Part shown: one piece after another, positions 8,007-17,143 of the stretch
How positions within the stretch are numbered: the first letter of the stretch is position 1
Layout of the letters: each line of letters begins with the position of its first letter
Assembly: GCA_020638655.1 (NCBI GenBank)
Contig: JACKIC010000010.1
Location: forward strand, 62,001 to 126,000
Length of the DNA: 64,000 nt
Direction of reading: 5' to 3'
DNA from: Planctomycetota bacterium
GTDB lineage: Bacteria; Planctomycetota; UBA1135; UBA2386
Translations under genes and position numbers: made by a program
The notes under the pieces: model-generated
What the model saw: the letters and a program-made list of their open reading frames with translations, nothing else
What the model was told of the DNA's origin: nothing
Databases searched by the model: none

Positions 8007-8307
8007 CGTGCTGCAACGAACGGAAGATGCGCTGGCAGAGGACTTGCGCAGTTCGTTTTTTGGTTGGCCGTCGTGGTTTCGGCCGATGGTGGCGTGCATC
8101 TGGCTTGTGTGGGGCGGCTACCTCTTGGCGCGCAGGAATCTCCTGGGGGAGCGGGATGGAGTTGCGCTGGGCATCGGTTGGGTTTGCTTGGGTTTCGCGA
8201 TCCTGGTCAGCGAGCGTCTGAGGATCCGCTGGCTGCTGAAGCGGATCGACGCGACGAGGGGGGCGCGGCGCGCGGTAGCTGGTGCCGAGATGGAAGGAGA
8301 AGCGTGA
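7990..8307 (+). CDS. small two-TM membrane protein, unknown
   Basis: 105 residues from ATG 7990 with GGAGGAG 6 bases upstream. That start codon and ribosome site belong to the integrase remnant (the same bases occur at 2957-2972), so the original start may be GTG 8008. Two membrane segments are visible, about 29-47 and 60-79, with a positively charged tail RLRIRWLLKRID. It ends in a TGATG overlap with the next small frame, so the three frames from 7990 to 10003 look like one transcript. Possibly an accessory or anti-sigma-like membrane protein; not recognised. Confidence 0.6.
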   Translation: MKSCSDVLQRTEDALAEDLRSSFFGWPSWFRPMVACIWLVWGGYLLARRNLLGERDGVALGIGWVCLGFAILVSERLRIRWLLKRIDATRGARRAVAGAEMEGEA

Positions 8308-8384
8308 TGCGCAAGCCGCTCGATGAGTTCCGTGACCTTGCTCGGTTGGCGAGTGCGGGTGATCGATGCGTGAGGAAGCCATGA
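8307..8384 (+). CDS. 25-residue micro-ORF, translationally coupled
   Basis: ATG at 8307 overlaps the upstream stop (TGATG), with AAGGAG 7 bases before it, and its stop overlaps the next start (ATGA at 8381). The predicted peptide begins MRKPLDEFRDLARLASAG. The ribosome site and double overlap are the only support; it may be a leader peptide, a coupling device, or the relic of a longer gene. Confidence 0.35.
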   Translation: MRKPLDEFRDLARLASAGDRCVRKP

Positions 8385-10003
8385 GTGATGCCAGAAGGAA
8401 CGTGCTGCTCGGCTGTGTCTTGGTCATTGGCGCCTTGGTTGAGTTGTGGATTCTCGCGGGGCAGCCGGGGGACGAGCTCGTGGGGCCGGCGGCCTCGCAT
8501 GAGTTGATGTCGCCCGCTCAGGGAGATGGTGCCGCAGTTCAGGCCGAGATCGGTGGCGTCGTCAGGGTGCATCCAGAGTGGGTTCCGGATGGGCGCCTCT
8601 GGCTCAAGGTTGTCGATGAAGGTGGAAACCCCGTCCCGGACACGATGTTTGCTTGGGCCGCAGAAGGTGCGCGGGAAGCGCCTGCGATGGACGTGGTCGC
8701 CGAGGACGGATGGTCGGTGATTCCGTATGGCGAGGAGCAGAGGGCGCAGCAGCTACTTGTCGTGGGGTCGGGGTTCCTGACCACTCGGGTGGAGAATGTC
8801 GACCCAGACGCTCGGAGCACTGTGCGTCTGGTGGCTGCAGACGGCGTTGTGGTCGAACTCAGAGACTGCGAGACGCAGGCGGTTGTACGCGGGGTGGAAC
8901 TCGTCGTGTCGCATTCGGACCTCGAGCAGGGTGTGGAGCCAGCAAGTGGGCGAAGGTGGGTGCCGGGGGTGGATCCAATGACAGCCATCTACCGGGCGGT
9001 CTCGGAGGGTTCGGGCAGGGCCCTCCTGTCCGCGAGCAGGACGTCGGCCACATGGAGAGTCCTCGCGCTGCATGAGCACTGGCTACTGGCCAGGACCCAG
9101 CCTCAGGTGTGCGAGTGGCCATCGGGGGATGGCGTGGTGTTCTTGCAGATGCCGGCGGTGGCTGCTGTTCGCTATGTCGGGGCGGACCTGTTGCAGGCCA
9201 GCATGACGGCAGGTGCGGCTCCTCCAGTGCCTCCAGAGAGGAAGCATGAGATTGCCAGGCTGAAGCAGATCGTGGCGCAGATCACTGGCGGGGACGCGCG
9301 AGTCAGGGCTGTCGCGTTTCTGCCGGATGTCGGTCGTCTCAAGTGGGGCAAGACCAAGGTCTACGCCAAGGCGCTGGCGAGAGTTGGTGGAGAGCGGGTG
9401 GACGAGGTGTTGCTCGAACCTCTGAATCAGTTCGACGGGCCGGTAGACATCGTGTGCGGTGGTGGGCCCGTGATCGTCACGTCGAAGGTGACGATCGAGC
9501 CACCACCAGCGGGGGTCTACCCAGTAGATGGGCGGTTCAGGGTGGTGCTTGGCGGCGAAAAGTGGTTTCAACCGAGGACGATCAGGCTAGGAGACACAGT
9601 CGAGTTGCCAAGGGGTTGGTACCGTGTCCGGCCAATGCTGGAGGGTGGTGGTGCGTTGAGTCCGGAGCCGTTCCAGGTGCATGGTGGCGGAGAGGAAGTC
9701 GTCTCCACGAAGTGGAAGGATGGGGTGTTCTTCCACCGCCTGGTCGTGAATGGGGATCTCTCGGCGAGGCACACGCAATTGGTGATCCGGGAGAATGGCA
9801 AGGTGTGGGTGCTCGACACCATGCGAGATGAGCAAGGGGTCGCGTTCTTCTGGCGGACCCGCAAAGCAGAAGATGTCAGGGTGCTGGTGACGGGCTGGGA
9901 AGGGGTTCCTGCGAGGTTCGTACAGAACGTCGCGAACGGTTGGCTGGAGGCTGCGTGTTCCTTGGAGCGGCGCTATGAGGCAGGGAGGAATCAGGGCCGC
10001 TAG
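8381..10003 (+). CDS. membrane-anchored extracellular beta-sandwich protein, unknown
   Basis: 540 residues from ATG 8381, preceded by GAGGAA. An N-terminal hydrophobic helix (about residues 6-24) acts as uncleaved anchor or signal. The rest is beta-rich and non-cytoplasmic in character, with repeats like LKVVDEGGNPVPDTMFAW that recall carboxypeptidase regulatory-like or Ig-like modules of planctomycete surface proteins. A coiled stretch ERKHEIARLKQIVAQIT lies near 285. No enzyme motif is seen. It is the last gene of the cluster that begins at 7990 and marks the right side of the accessory region. Confidence 0.7.
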   Translation: MSDARRNVLLGCVLVIGALVELWILAGQPGDELVGPAASHELMSPAQGDGAAVQAEIGGVVRVHPEWVPDGRLWLKVVDEGGNPVPDTMFAWAAEGAREAPAMDVVAEDGWSVIPYGEEQRAQQLLVVGSGFLTTRVENVDPDARSTVRLVAADGVVVELRDCETQAVVRGVELVVSHSDLEQGVEPASGRRWVPGVDPMTAIYRAVSEGSGRALLSASRTSATWRVLALHEHWLLARTQPQVCEWPSGDGVVFLQMPAVAAVRYVGADLLQASMTAGAAPPVPPERKHEIARLKQIVAQITGGDARVRAVAFLPDVGRLKWGKTKVYAKALARVGGERVDEVLLEPLNQFDGPVDIVCGGGPVIVTSKVTIEPPPAGVYPVDGRFRVVLGGEKWFQPRTIRLGDTVELPRGWYRVRPMLEGGGALSPEPFQVHGGGEEVVSTKWKDGVFFHRLVVNGDLSARHTQLVIRENGKVWVLDTMRDEQGVAFFWRTRKAEDVRVLVTGWEGVPARFVQNVANGWLEAACSLERRYEAGRNQGR

Positions 10004-10101
10004 TCTTCGTGGGGAAGCCTGTTCCGGGGCGGCGAAGCCCCCGGTGTCGTGGTCGATGTCCGCAGGGAACGAGGTCGCAAGCATCGGCGATCGCGTCGCC
10101 G

Positions 10102-10584
10102 CTACCGCAATCGCCGCTCCATGCGGATCTCCTCGACCTCGACTCCGCTGGCATGAACGCAGCGCGTGCGCCCGGTCTCGACGTAGCCGCGCGCCGCATA
10201 GAAGGCCAACGCCCTAGGGTTCCACGCCGAGCACGTGAGCCACGCCACGCGATTCCCTTCGCGCGCGATCTCGGCCTCGGCCGCGGCCAGCAGTTGTGAG
10301 CCGACGCCCGCGCCCTGGTGGGCAGGGTGCACCCACAGGCCGTTGACCTCGTCCTGCGCGGGTTGCGCGAGGCCGAGGATCTCGTCGGCCTGGCAACACA
10401 GCAGCATTTGCGGCCAGTTCGCAGCGAAGAGTGTGCGCACCCGGTTGGTGCGGGCCCACCACTCGATCAGCGTGAAGGGAGCAGTCTGGGCGAAGGCGCT
10501 GAGCCACGACCTGCGGCCGAGCTCGACGAGTGTGTCGAGGTCGCCTTGTTGCGCGGGGCGGAGGGTTCTGGGGGCGGCAGGCAT
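10102..10584 (-). CDS. GNAT-family N-acetyltransferase
   Basis: 160 residues from the internal ATG at 10584; an upstream in-frame start at 10629 would add 15 arginine-rich residues of no GNAT character. The acetyl-CoA loop is VHPAHQGAGVGSQLL (Q/RxxGxG/A type), followed by ARALAFYAARGY-like motif NPRALAFYAARGY that closes the fold, giving a complete single-domain acetyltransferase. The substrate cannot be told from sequence. It is followed on the same strand by nothing closer than the island edge. Confidence 0.85.
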   Translation of the reverse strand: MPAAPRTLRPAQQGDLDTLVELGRRSWLSAFAQTAPFTLIEWWARTNRVRTLFAANWPQMLLCCQADEILGLAQPAQDEVNGLWVHPAHQGAGVGSQLLAAAEAEIAREGNRVAWLTCSAWNPRALAFYAARGYVETGRTRCVHASGVEVEEIRMERRLR

Positions 10585-10659
10585 GGGCGGGACGACGGCG
10601 GATCCTCTCCGGCGGCGACATGCGGGCAAGGGCCGGCCCGTCAGCGGAACCCTCTCGGC

Positions 10660-11274
10660 TCAGCGCCGCGGCCCGGGCAGCCTGAGGTTCCATCGCAGCG
10701 CGGCGAGCCGCAGCGCGACGATCGCTGCCGCTCCGATCCACAGCGCGGCATCCGCCCCGAGCGCCGTCTCGCGCAGCAGCAGGTAGACCCAGCAGCCGAC
10801 GAATGCGCAGGTCGCGTACAGCGGGGTGGTCGGCTGGAACAGGCGCGGCACTTCGTTGACCGCGATGTCGCCGAGCACGCCGCCGAACGTGCCGGTCATC
10901 ACCCCGAACAGCGAAGCGAGGAACGGCGACACCACGAACGCCTCGGTGCGCACGGCGACGCCGGCGCCGGCGATGCTGAACAGGGCCATGCCGATGGCGT
11001 CGGGCACCGCCAGCCAGCGGTCGAGGCCGCTGGGCAACCGGGGCAACAGCGAGCCGACGACCGCGATCGCGAACACGATCCAGGCGTAGTGCTCGTGCTG
11101 GATCCAGAACAGCGGCTGGCGATCGAGCAGGACGTCGCGCAGGGTGCCGCCGCCGAAGGAGACCACGAACGTCACCGAGATGCAGCCGACCGGGTCGAGG
11201 TGCTTGCTGCGCGCGAGCAGCACGCCGAACGACGCCGCGGCGATGACCGCCATGAGTTCGAGGAACTGCAGCAT
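10660..11274 (-). CDS. trimeric intracellular cation channel (TRIC/UPF0126) family protein
   Basis: 204 residues with seven hydrophobic helices in two repeats. Each repeat has the glycine-rich kink typical of UPF0126/TRIC proteins: FGGGTLRDVLL in the first and GTFGGVLGDIAVNEVP in the second. Prokaryotic members form trimeric potassium-permeable channels. The start ATG at 11274 opens directly onto the first helix, and the length matches the family. It is probably cotranscribed with the GNAT gene 75 bases downstream, without evident functional link. Confidence 0.93.
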   Translation of the reverse strand: MLQFLELMAVIAAASFGVLLARSKHLDPVGCISVTFVVSFGGGTLRDVLLDRQPLFWIQHEHYAWIVFAIAVVGSLLPRLPSGLDRWLAVPDAIGMALFSIAGAGVAVRTEAFVVSPFLASLFGVMTGTFGGVLGDIAVNEVPRLFQPTTPLYATCAFVGCWVYLLLRETALGADAALWIGAAAIVALRLAALRWNLRLPGPRR

Positions 11275-11396
11275 GCCGGCACGCTACTGCGGCGCGTCGG
11301 GCGGCGACACGGCGGACGCCCGCGCCGTTCTCCGGAAATCGCAACCAAACCCGTGGCCAGCCGACACCAACCGGGCGTCGATCTGAAGGAGGAGTC

Positions 11397-12032
11397 GTGC
11401 CGCTCGGAATTGAGCCTGCTCAGTCGTTTGCAGTCCGGCGGGAGGCGGTGCCGGAGGAGTGCCCGTCCGTGCAGGCGGCTAGCGACCTCGAACTGGCGCG
11501 GGCGGCCCGGCGAGGATCGGCCGACGCGACCAGCGTGCTGATGGAGCGGCTGCGGTGCGTGTCGCGCATGATGCGCGCGCACAACGCCCGCCACGGCCAC
11601 CTGCTCAACGAGCACGATCTGGACGACGCGGTCCAGGACGCGCTGCTCGTGGCGTGGCGGAAGCTCGGCAACTTCACGGGCACAGGGGTGCTCGAGGTCT
11701 GGGTGCACCGCATCTGCACGCTGGAGTTCCTGAACGCCGCCCGCCGCCGTCGTCGGCGCGCGCGTCGATCGGTCGAGGCGCCGGCCCTGGAGCCCTGCGA
11801 GGACGAGGCGCGAATCGGGACGGACCCGCGCGACCGGGTGCAGGCGGCATTGGAGCTGCTCGGTGGCCCCGACGCCGAGCTCCTGCGCATGCGGCACTTC
11901 CAGGCGCTGCCGTTCGACGCGTTGGGTCGCCACTTCGAGGTCTCGACCGCCGCGATCAAGAGGCGCTACTACCGCGCTCTCGAGCGCCTCGGCGAGACCG
12001 TCGCGAGAATGGACCGTCGCGAGGCGAACTAG
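11397..12032 (+). CDS. RNA polymerase sigma factor, ECF-like
   Basis: 211 residues from GTG 11397, with AAGGAGG just upstream. Region 2 is seen as LNEHDLDDAVQDALLVAWRKLGNFTG, with the DxxQD-type helix that contacts core polymerase, and VWVHRIC for -10 recognition. An arginine-rich linker RRRRRRARR follows, and region 4 is LPFDALGRHFEVSTAAIKRRYYRALERL, a helix-turn-helix. The gene has no adjacent anti-sigma factor; the convergent neighbour is the di-haem protein. The regulon is unknown. Confidence 0.85.
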   Translation: MPLGIEPAQSFAVRREAVPEECPSVQAASDLELARAARRGSADATSVLMERLRCVSRMMRAHNARHGHLLNEHDLDDAVQDALLVAWRKLGNFTGTGVLEVWVHRICTLEFLNAARRRRRRARRSVEAPALEPCEDEARIGTDPRDRVQAALELLGGPDAELLRMRHFQALPFDALGRHFEVSTAAIKRRYYRALERLGETVARMDRREAN

Positions 12033-12084
12033 GCGGCGCGACTGCTGCCAGCGTGCAGCAGCGCGCCGCCGAGGGCCGTCGCGA

Positions 12085-13773
12085 TCAGAAGATGAACATC
12101 TGCGCCGCCCGGCTGGCGGCCAGCCCACCGGTGGCGGCGGGATCGGCGACGACCCACTGCCAATCGAGTTCGAGGCCGAGGAAGCCCGCGCCCGACGGCA
12201 CCGCTTGATGAACCGTGACCGTGCCGTTCGGCCCGACCGTGGACGTGCCGGAGACGAAGGCCAGGCCCGAATCCAGCTCGAACGGCACGCCGCCGATCAC
12301 CTGCCCGGGCTGCAGCGCGGGCGCGAAGTAGAGGCTGGCGAGCGCGCCGGGGAGGGCGTTGCCGAGCCCGATGCGCCAGTGCTGGTTGTCGAGCTTGGCC
12401 GGGGCGTTGGCGATCATCGTCGGGATCAGACCGCCGGTGCCGGGTGAGCCGGGGCCGATCAGGTTGCTGCCGAACGGCACGTTGTCGCCGTGCAGCGTCG
12501 GGAAGTCGAACGGCACCACGCCGTTCGCCACGCGCGGATCGGTGAGCGCGTTCTCGAGGAAGTCGACGACCTGGTCGAACTCGCTCTTGAGGCCGGGGCC
12601 CGGCGGGGTCGTGCTCAGGATGGGGTTGAAGCGGACGGCGAGTGGGGTCGACGGGTTGTTGTAGTGCACCGTCATCGCCTGCGTCACCGAGGTGATGTGC
12701 CCGCTGTGGAACAGGCGCTTGCGCAGGCCGACGTTGCGCAGCGTCGGCGCCTTGACGCCGCCGGGGAAGCTCGCCGGGAACGTGCTGTGGTTGACGAGCT
12801 GGATGTTGTGCGGGCCACCGTCGCTGAACAGCAGGTCGTTGGGGTCGGTGAACGTCTGGGTCGCGGCGTTGAACTCGATCACGCCGCCGTTCGAGTGGCA
12901 GCGGGCGCAGCCGCGCGTGCGGAACAGCTCGAGACCGGCGACTTGGTCGGCGGTCATCGTGCCCAGGTCGACGGGCGCCTGGTTGGGGATCAGCGTGCGC
13001 ATGTAGGCAGCGATCGCGATCGAGATGTGTTCCCGCGTGACCGGGCCCGGGCCGAAGGCCAGGTCGAACATCTGCTGGTAGTCGACGCCGGGCAGGACCG
13101 GGAAGGTCGCAGGGATGTTGGTGGCCAGGGCGAGCGGGAAGAGCGCGCCGAGCTTGTTCTCGATCTCGCTCCAGAGGATGCCGTCGTGGCCCATCTCGAC
13201 GGGGCTCGTGGGCGGGCCGGAGGCCTGCGACTCGAGCGCGGCGTTGCTGGAGAAGCCGCTGACGACGGCGCCGCTCTGGTCGCGGAAGTCCGGGCCGGCC
13301 CGCATGTCCCAGAACAGCTTCTCGAAGAACGCGGCGCCGATCATGGTCGGCGCGTTCAGGCCGGTCACCTGGCGATCGACGCCGTAGATCGGGTCGGGCG
13401 TGAAGTCCCGATTGCTGTCCGACCTCACCATGCCGGGGGACCCGAAGGTGTCGTCGGCGTTGCCGAAGATGCCATCGAAGCCGGGGTGCTGGACCCCGCC
13501 GTGCTTGTCGTTGCCGCCACGGAGCACGTCGTGGCAGCTGGCGCAGGCCATCGAGCGATCGGTGCTCAGCTGCTCGTCCCAGAAGAGCAGTTTGCCGAGC
13601 AGTTCTTTGTGCAGCGCGTTCGTGGAGCCGCTGCTCGCGAACGTCGGGTTGCCGGAGGGGAAGGCGCACGTGGGCCACGTACCGATGATCTGGGCGCGCG
13701 CCTCGGTGGCGGCGCAGGTCACGAGCAGGGCGACCGCCGGCACGAAGCCGCGGGTGAGAGAGGAGAGATGCAT
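12085..13773 (-). CDS. secreted di-haem cytochrome c peroxidase-like protein
   Basis: 562 residues with a Sec signal ending around ATEARA (22-27). Two c-type haem sites are visible, CASCH (77-81) and CARCH (289-293), as in bacterial cytochrome c peroxidase/MauG proteins. The inserted text between them and HSGH near residue 370 fit that fold. A C-terminal beta domain ends LELDWQWVVADPA and SRAAQMFIF, a tail also found on other exported planctomycete proteins. It likely oxidises a periplasmic electron donor, with peroxide or an unknown substrate as acceptor. Several homologues in this phylum are uncharacterised, so peroxidase activity is only inferred. Confidence 0.88.
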   Translation of the reverse strand: MHLSSLTRGFVPAVALLVTCAATEARAQIIGTWPTCAFPSGNPTFASSGSTNALHKELLGKLLFWDEQLSTDRSMACASCHDVLRGGNDKHGGVQHPGFDGIFGNADDTFGSPGMVRSDSNRDFTPDPIYGVDRQVTGLNAPTMIGAAFFEKLFWDMRAGPDFRDQSGAVVSGFSSNAALESQASGPPTSPVEMGHDGILWSEIENKLGALFPLALATNIPATFPVLPGVDYQQMFDLAFGPGPVTREHISIAIAAYMRTLIPNQAPVDLGTMTADQVAGLELFRTRGCARCHSNGGVIEFNAATQTFTDPNDLLFSDGGPHNIQLVNHSTFPASFPGGVKAPTLRNVGLRKRLFHSGHITSVTQAMTVHYNNPSTPLAVRFNPILSTTPPGPGLKSEFDQVVDFLENALTDPRVANGVVPFDFPTLHGDNVPFGSNLIGPGSPGTGGLIPTMIANAPAKLDNQHWRIGLGNALPGALASLYFAPALQPGQVIGGVPFELDSGLAFVSGTSTVGPNGTVTVHQAVPSGAGFLGLELDWQWVVADPAATGGLAASRAAQMFIF

Positions 13774-13936
13774 GACTCGGTTTCCAACGTCGAAGGGACC
13801 GGACGAGGCGCCCGGTGCGCACGCACCTCGAGCCCTCGTCCGTCACGAGACGTCCGCGAACCGGCCGGAGTGACATTTGATTGACGTTGGCCGGCCAGCG
13901 CCCGGCGACGTCGCTCCCTCCGCGCCGATCCGCGCG

Positions 13937-15298
13937 TCACCGCAGTTCCATCGCGTTGGTCAGCGTGACGCCGCTGCTGCCGAGGACCGCCGCCTGGGTC
14001 GTGAAGCGGTAGGGGGCGCTGGCCGGCGCGGTCACGGTCAAGGCGCCCGCGCCGTTGCCGTCGAGCACGACGATGCCGAGCGTGATCAGCTGCGTGAACG
14101 GGGCGATCTGCACGTCGCCGATCCCTGGCACCGTGGTGACTCCGCGATCGGTGCCGACCGCGAACAGCGCGAGGCTGTTGGCCGGACCGCCTGCGACCGT
14201 CAGGTCGAACTGCATCGCCGGCGCGGTGCAGCCGGTGATGCCGTGCACGGCGGCGGGCGGGGTCGCCGCGGACGGGTAACGTTGGTACCAGCCCGCGCAG
14301 CGCAGCTGTCCGGCGACCTGCGTCAGCAGGGGATCGAGGCCCGGGTCGAGCAGATCGGCGTTCCAGACCTCGAGGTAGCGAATGCCGCTCTGCAGCGCGA
14401 GGTCGTAGGCGGCCTCGTAGGTCGCGAGGCTCGAGCCGTATCGCGTCGGCGTGGTGACCCAGCTGCCGACGTTCTGCACGTTCGTGAAGCTCGTCGCCGC
14501 GGTGGCCTCGAACAGCGCCTGCATGCCGGGATAGGCGTTCTGCGCGTTGTTGACGCTCCACCAGCCGCCGAACGCGCCGAAGCGCCCCGGGGCCGCCGCC
14601 AGGCCGCTGGTTACCGTCGCGCCGGCCACGGCATCGCTGCCGAAGATCGGGTGCAGGTCCATGTCGAGCGGGTGGTTCGGGAAGGCCGCGGCGAACGCGC
14701 TGATCACCGTGCTCCACGACTGCGCGTAGACGGCGTCCGTGTAGCCCGCGCCGACGTAGGTCTGCTGCTCGGCCGGCGCCAGCTGCATTTCGAAGCCGTT
14801 GTGCGTCGCGTGCGTGACGTGCACCAGCGCGATCGTCGTATCGGCGGCGTAGCGGGCGCCGAGTGCGGCGACGAACTGCTGCCAGCGCTGCAGGTAGATC
14901 GGGTCCCATGGCACGGCGATGGTCTGGCTGCGGCCGCTGAACGAGTACGTCAGCGTCGCTGCGCCGAGACCCGACAGCCACGCGGGCGTGCCCGGCCCCT
15001 GCACGATCGCCAGCGCCACCTTCTTGCCGGCCTGTTGGCACAGCTGTAGCTGCCCGTCGAGCAGGGTCCAGTCGAAGACCGACGGGCTGGTCTCGACGTC
15101 GCTCCAGGCGATGCGCACCAGGAAGCCGTCGACGAAGGGCTTGGCGGCCACGGTCGCCAGGAAGGAGCTCGAGACCGCGTTGGTCGGGGGGCAGCTGCAG
15201 AACAGGCCGGTGGGGCGGGGGATACCTTGCGCGAACAGCGGCGCCGCGAGCAGCGTGAGGAGCAGACAGCGAGCGGCGATGCGGAGATCGGTATTCAT
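13937..15298 (-). CDS. secreted TIM-barrel glycoside hydrolase-like protein
   Basis: 453 residues from ATG 15298; a start at 15328 would put charged residues ahead of the signal. The signal peptide ends around APLFAQ. The body has alternating strands and helices with FLVRIAWSDVE, ALAIVQGPGTPAWL, TTIALVHVTHATHNGFEM, DMDLHPIFGSD and IRYLEVWNADLL, reminiscent of GH5/GH42-type barrels. The last 100 residues form a beta domain. The catalytic acids cannot be assigned with confidence, E in NGFEM and E in YLEVWN being candidates. It lies 160 bases upstream of the di-haem gene on the same strand. Confidence 0.65.
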   Translation of the reverse strand: MNTDLRIAARCLLLTLLAAPLFAQGIPRPTGLFCSCPPTNAVSSSFLATVAAKPFVDGFLVRIAWSDVETSPSVFDWTLLDGQLQLCQQAGKKVALAIVQGPGTPAWLSGLGAATLTYSFSGRSQTIAVPWDPIYLQRWQQFVAALGARYAADTTIALVHVTHATHNGFEMQLAPAEQQTYVGAGYTDAVYAQSWSTVISAFAAAFPNHPLDMDLHPIFGSDAVAGATVTSGLAAAPGRFGAFGGWWSVNNAQNAYPGMQALFEATAATSFTNVQNVGSWVTTPTRYGSSLATYEAAYDLALQSGIRYLEVWNADLLDPGLDPLLTQVAGQLRCAGWYQRYPSAATPPAAVHGITGCTAPAMQFDLTVAGGPANSLALFAVGTDRGVTTVPGIGDVQIAPFTQLITLGIVVLDGNGAGALTVTAPASAPYRFTTQAAVLGSSGVTLTNAMELR

Positions 15299-15512
15299 GG
15301 GTCGCGGCCGTGGGAGCACGATGCGCAAGGTGGTGGTGGAGCCACGGATCGAAAGGGCGCATGCAACGAACGGGTGCGCGGATTCCCCAGCCGCGAACTG
15401 CGAAAGTCCTCACTTGCTTGCGTCGGTTCGGAGTACTTCGGCGCGGCCGACGACATGGTCGCCCCGACGACCCCACCGCCTTCCGCACCCGAAGGCCCGC
15501 CCACGAGAGCCC

Positions 15513-15914
15513 ATGACCCAGCAAGGCACGGCAGCCTTCCCACCAGCCGCACCCTCTGCACCGCCCGTGGTGCGGGTGGTCGGTGGCGCCTCGAACGGCT
15601 TTTCGGGCATCGCTGCCCTGGGGGCGGCGATGGCGGGCTTTCTGTCCTACGGGCGCGACCCGGACCTGCTGACGACCGCGATCGCGGCCGGGTTGACGTT
15701 CGTGGGCGCGCTGATCGCGCTGCACGTGCTGAGCTTCGTCTTCCGGCTGGCGGTGCTGCTCGGCAAGATCGCGGTGCCGGTGGTGGTGATCCTGTTGGTC
15801 GGCTGCGCGCTGGACTGGCCGTGGGCCGAGACGGCTGCGGGCTGGTTGCGCACGATCGGCAGCCACGGCCTGCACGCCGCCGAGCAGGGGCTCGCGGCGC
15901 TGCGGGCCAGGTAG
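15513..15914 (+). CDS. small integral membrane protein, unknown
   Basis: 133 residues from ATG 15513. After a proline/alanine-rich start, hydrophobic helices cover about 27-46, 54-78 and 82-101. A helical tail of about 30 residues ends in arginine. No family is recognised. It converges on the selenoprotein gene, whose stop lies 17 bases beyond. Confidence 0.65.
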   Translation: MTQQGTAAFPPAAPSAPPVVRVVGGASNGFSGIAALGAAMAGFLSYGRDPDLLTTAIAAGLTFVGALIALHVLSFVFRLAVLLGKIAVPVVVILLVGCALDWPWAETAAGWLRTIGSHGLHAAEQGLAALRAR

Positions 15915-15931
15915 GCAGGGGCCAGGCGCCG

Positions 15932-17143
15932 CTACTTCTTCGGCGCTTTTGCGGGCGGTTGTTCGGGCGGCGGCTCGGCGAGCAGCGATTCGATCGCCTT
16001 CTCCGCCTCGGCGTCGCGCACGTTCTTGAAGCGGATGATGCCCTGCGGATCGATCACATAGGTGGTCGGCCAGCCGCGCACGTTCCAGGCCTTGGCGATC
16101 GGCCCGGTGGTGCTGCCGTCGTAGAACTGGCGCCAGGTGATCTGCTCCTTGACGAGCCTGGCCTGCAGCTCCTCGCGGTCGGAATCACTGTTCACGCCGA
16201 TCAGGGCGAAGGGCTTGCCCTCGAGCTTCTTCACGAGCGACCGCTCGTGCGGGATCATGGCCCGGCAGGGGCCTCACCAGAATCCCCAGAAGTCGAGGAA
16301 GATCACCTTGCCGCGGTAGTCGCTGAGCTTGAACTCGACGCCGTCGAGGTCGGTGCCGACGATCTCGGGGGCCGGTTTGCCGACCGTGAGATGGCGCAGT
16401 TCGAAGAGGTCGGCCGTGGCCCATTCGCCCAGCGTGCCGCGCGGCGCTGCCACCTCGCCGAACTCGGCGGCGACGCGCTCGAGCAGCGCTTCGCCCTGCT
16501 GCTGCAGCTGCGCCGCGTCGGCCGTTCGCATCGCGGCGAGCCACTCTTCGCCGTAGCGCGCGGCGAGTTGCTGCACACGCGCGGGGTCGCCGCCCGACTG
16601 CACGGTGCGCGCCAAGGTCGCCGCCTGGGTGTGGAGCAGGCCGAGCACGTAGCAGGCCTGCGCGCGAACGGGGCGGTGCGGGTTGTCCGCCAGCACCGCG
16701 CGCAGGAACGCTTCGTCGTTCTTGATGCCGCCGCCGCGCAACGTCATGCAGACGTCGCCGAGCTTGGGGCTCGTCAGGTGGTCGCGCTGCAGGGTCTGCA
16801 GGACGGCGGCCATCTGCTCTTCGTCGCGCCCGTTGTCCAGCGCCCACGTGAGGCAGTCGACCGCCACCGGATCGTTCGGTGATTCCGCGGCGATCGCGAT
16901 CATGCGCGCCACGTACGGCTCGGGCTTGGGCAGCTGATCGCGCACCAGGGCGTCCTTCTCTGCCTCGGACTTGGCGGCCTGATAGGCCGTCACGAAGGCC
17001 TTCATCGCCTTCTCGTGGTCCGCCTTCACGGCGGCGAAGCGCGCGGCGGGAGTGCCTTCATCGGGCTGCTGGGCACACAGGCCGGGCGACAGACCGAGCA
17101 TCGCCAGCGCGAAGAACGCGCGCGTCATGGGGGTGTTCGACAT
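15932..17143 (-). CDS. TlpA/thioredoxin-like selenoprotein (TGA = Sec at residue 290)
   Basis: 403 codons from ATG 17143 (ATG 17128 is the alternative) to the stop at 15932. A Sec signal ends around GLCAQ. A helical region of about 220 residues follows, then a TlpA-type redoxin domain: GKPAPEIVGTDLDGVEFKL, YRGKVIFLDFWGFW, in-frame TGA (16274-16276), GPC, MIPHERSLVKKL, IGVNSDSD, WPTTYVID. The TGA stands exactly where relatives have the first cysteine of WCGPC, and the frame continues unbroken for 115 codons with full domain signature. A hairpin with a GGUC loop lies 25 bases after the TGA. The simplest reading is a UxxC active site in a periplasmic thiol oxidoreductase. A recent nonsense mutation of TGC/TGT is the alternative. 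Confidence 0.85.
16232..16276 (-). promoter_or_regulatory. candidate bacterial SECIS element with recoded TGA
   Basis: On the minus strand TGA (16276-16274) is followed after 24 bases by CACGAGC-GGTC-GCTCGTG (16249-16232), a perfect 7-bp stem with GGUC loop. Bacterial SECIS hairpins lie inside the coding sequence just after UGA and need a GU in the apical loop, about 16-37 bases downstream; here the GU is about 33 bases away. The E. coli fdhF loop also contains GGUC. A lower stem GGCCC/GGGCC sits between. The usual bulged U is not evident. Confidence 0.6.

Noticed and set aside
12490..13884. Plus-strand frame of 464 codons opposite the di-haem gene
   Set aside because: No domain signature; the minus strand carries two CxxCH haem sites and a signal peptide.
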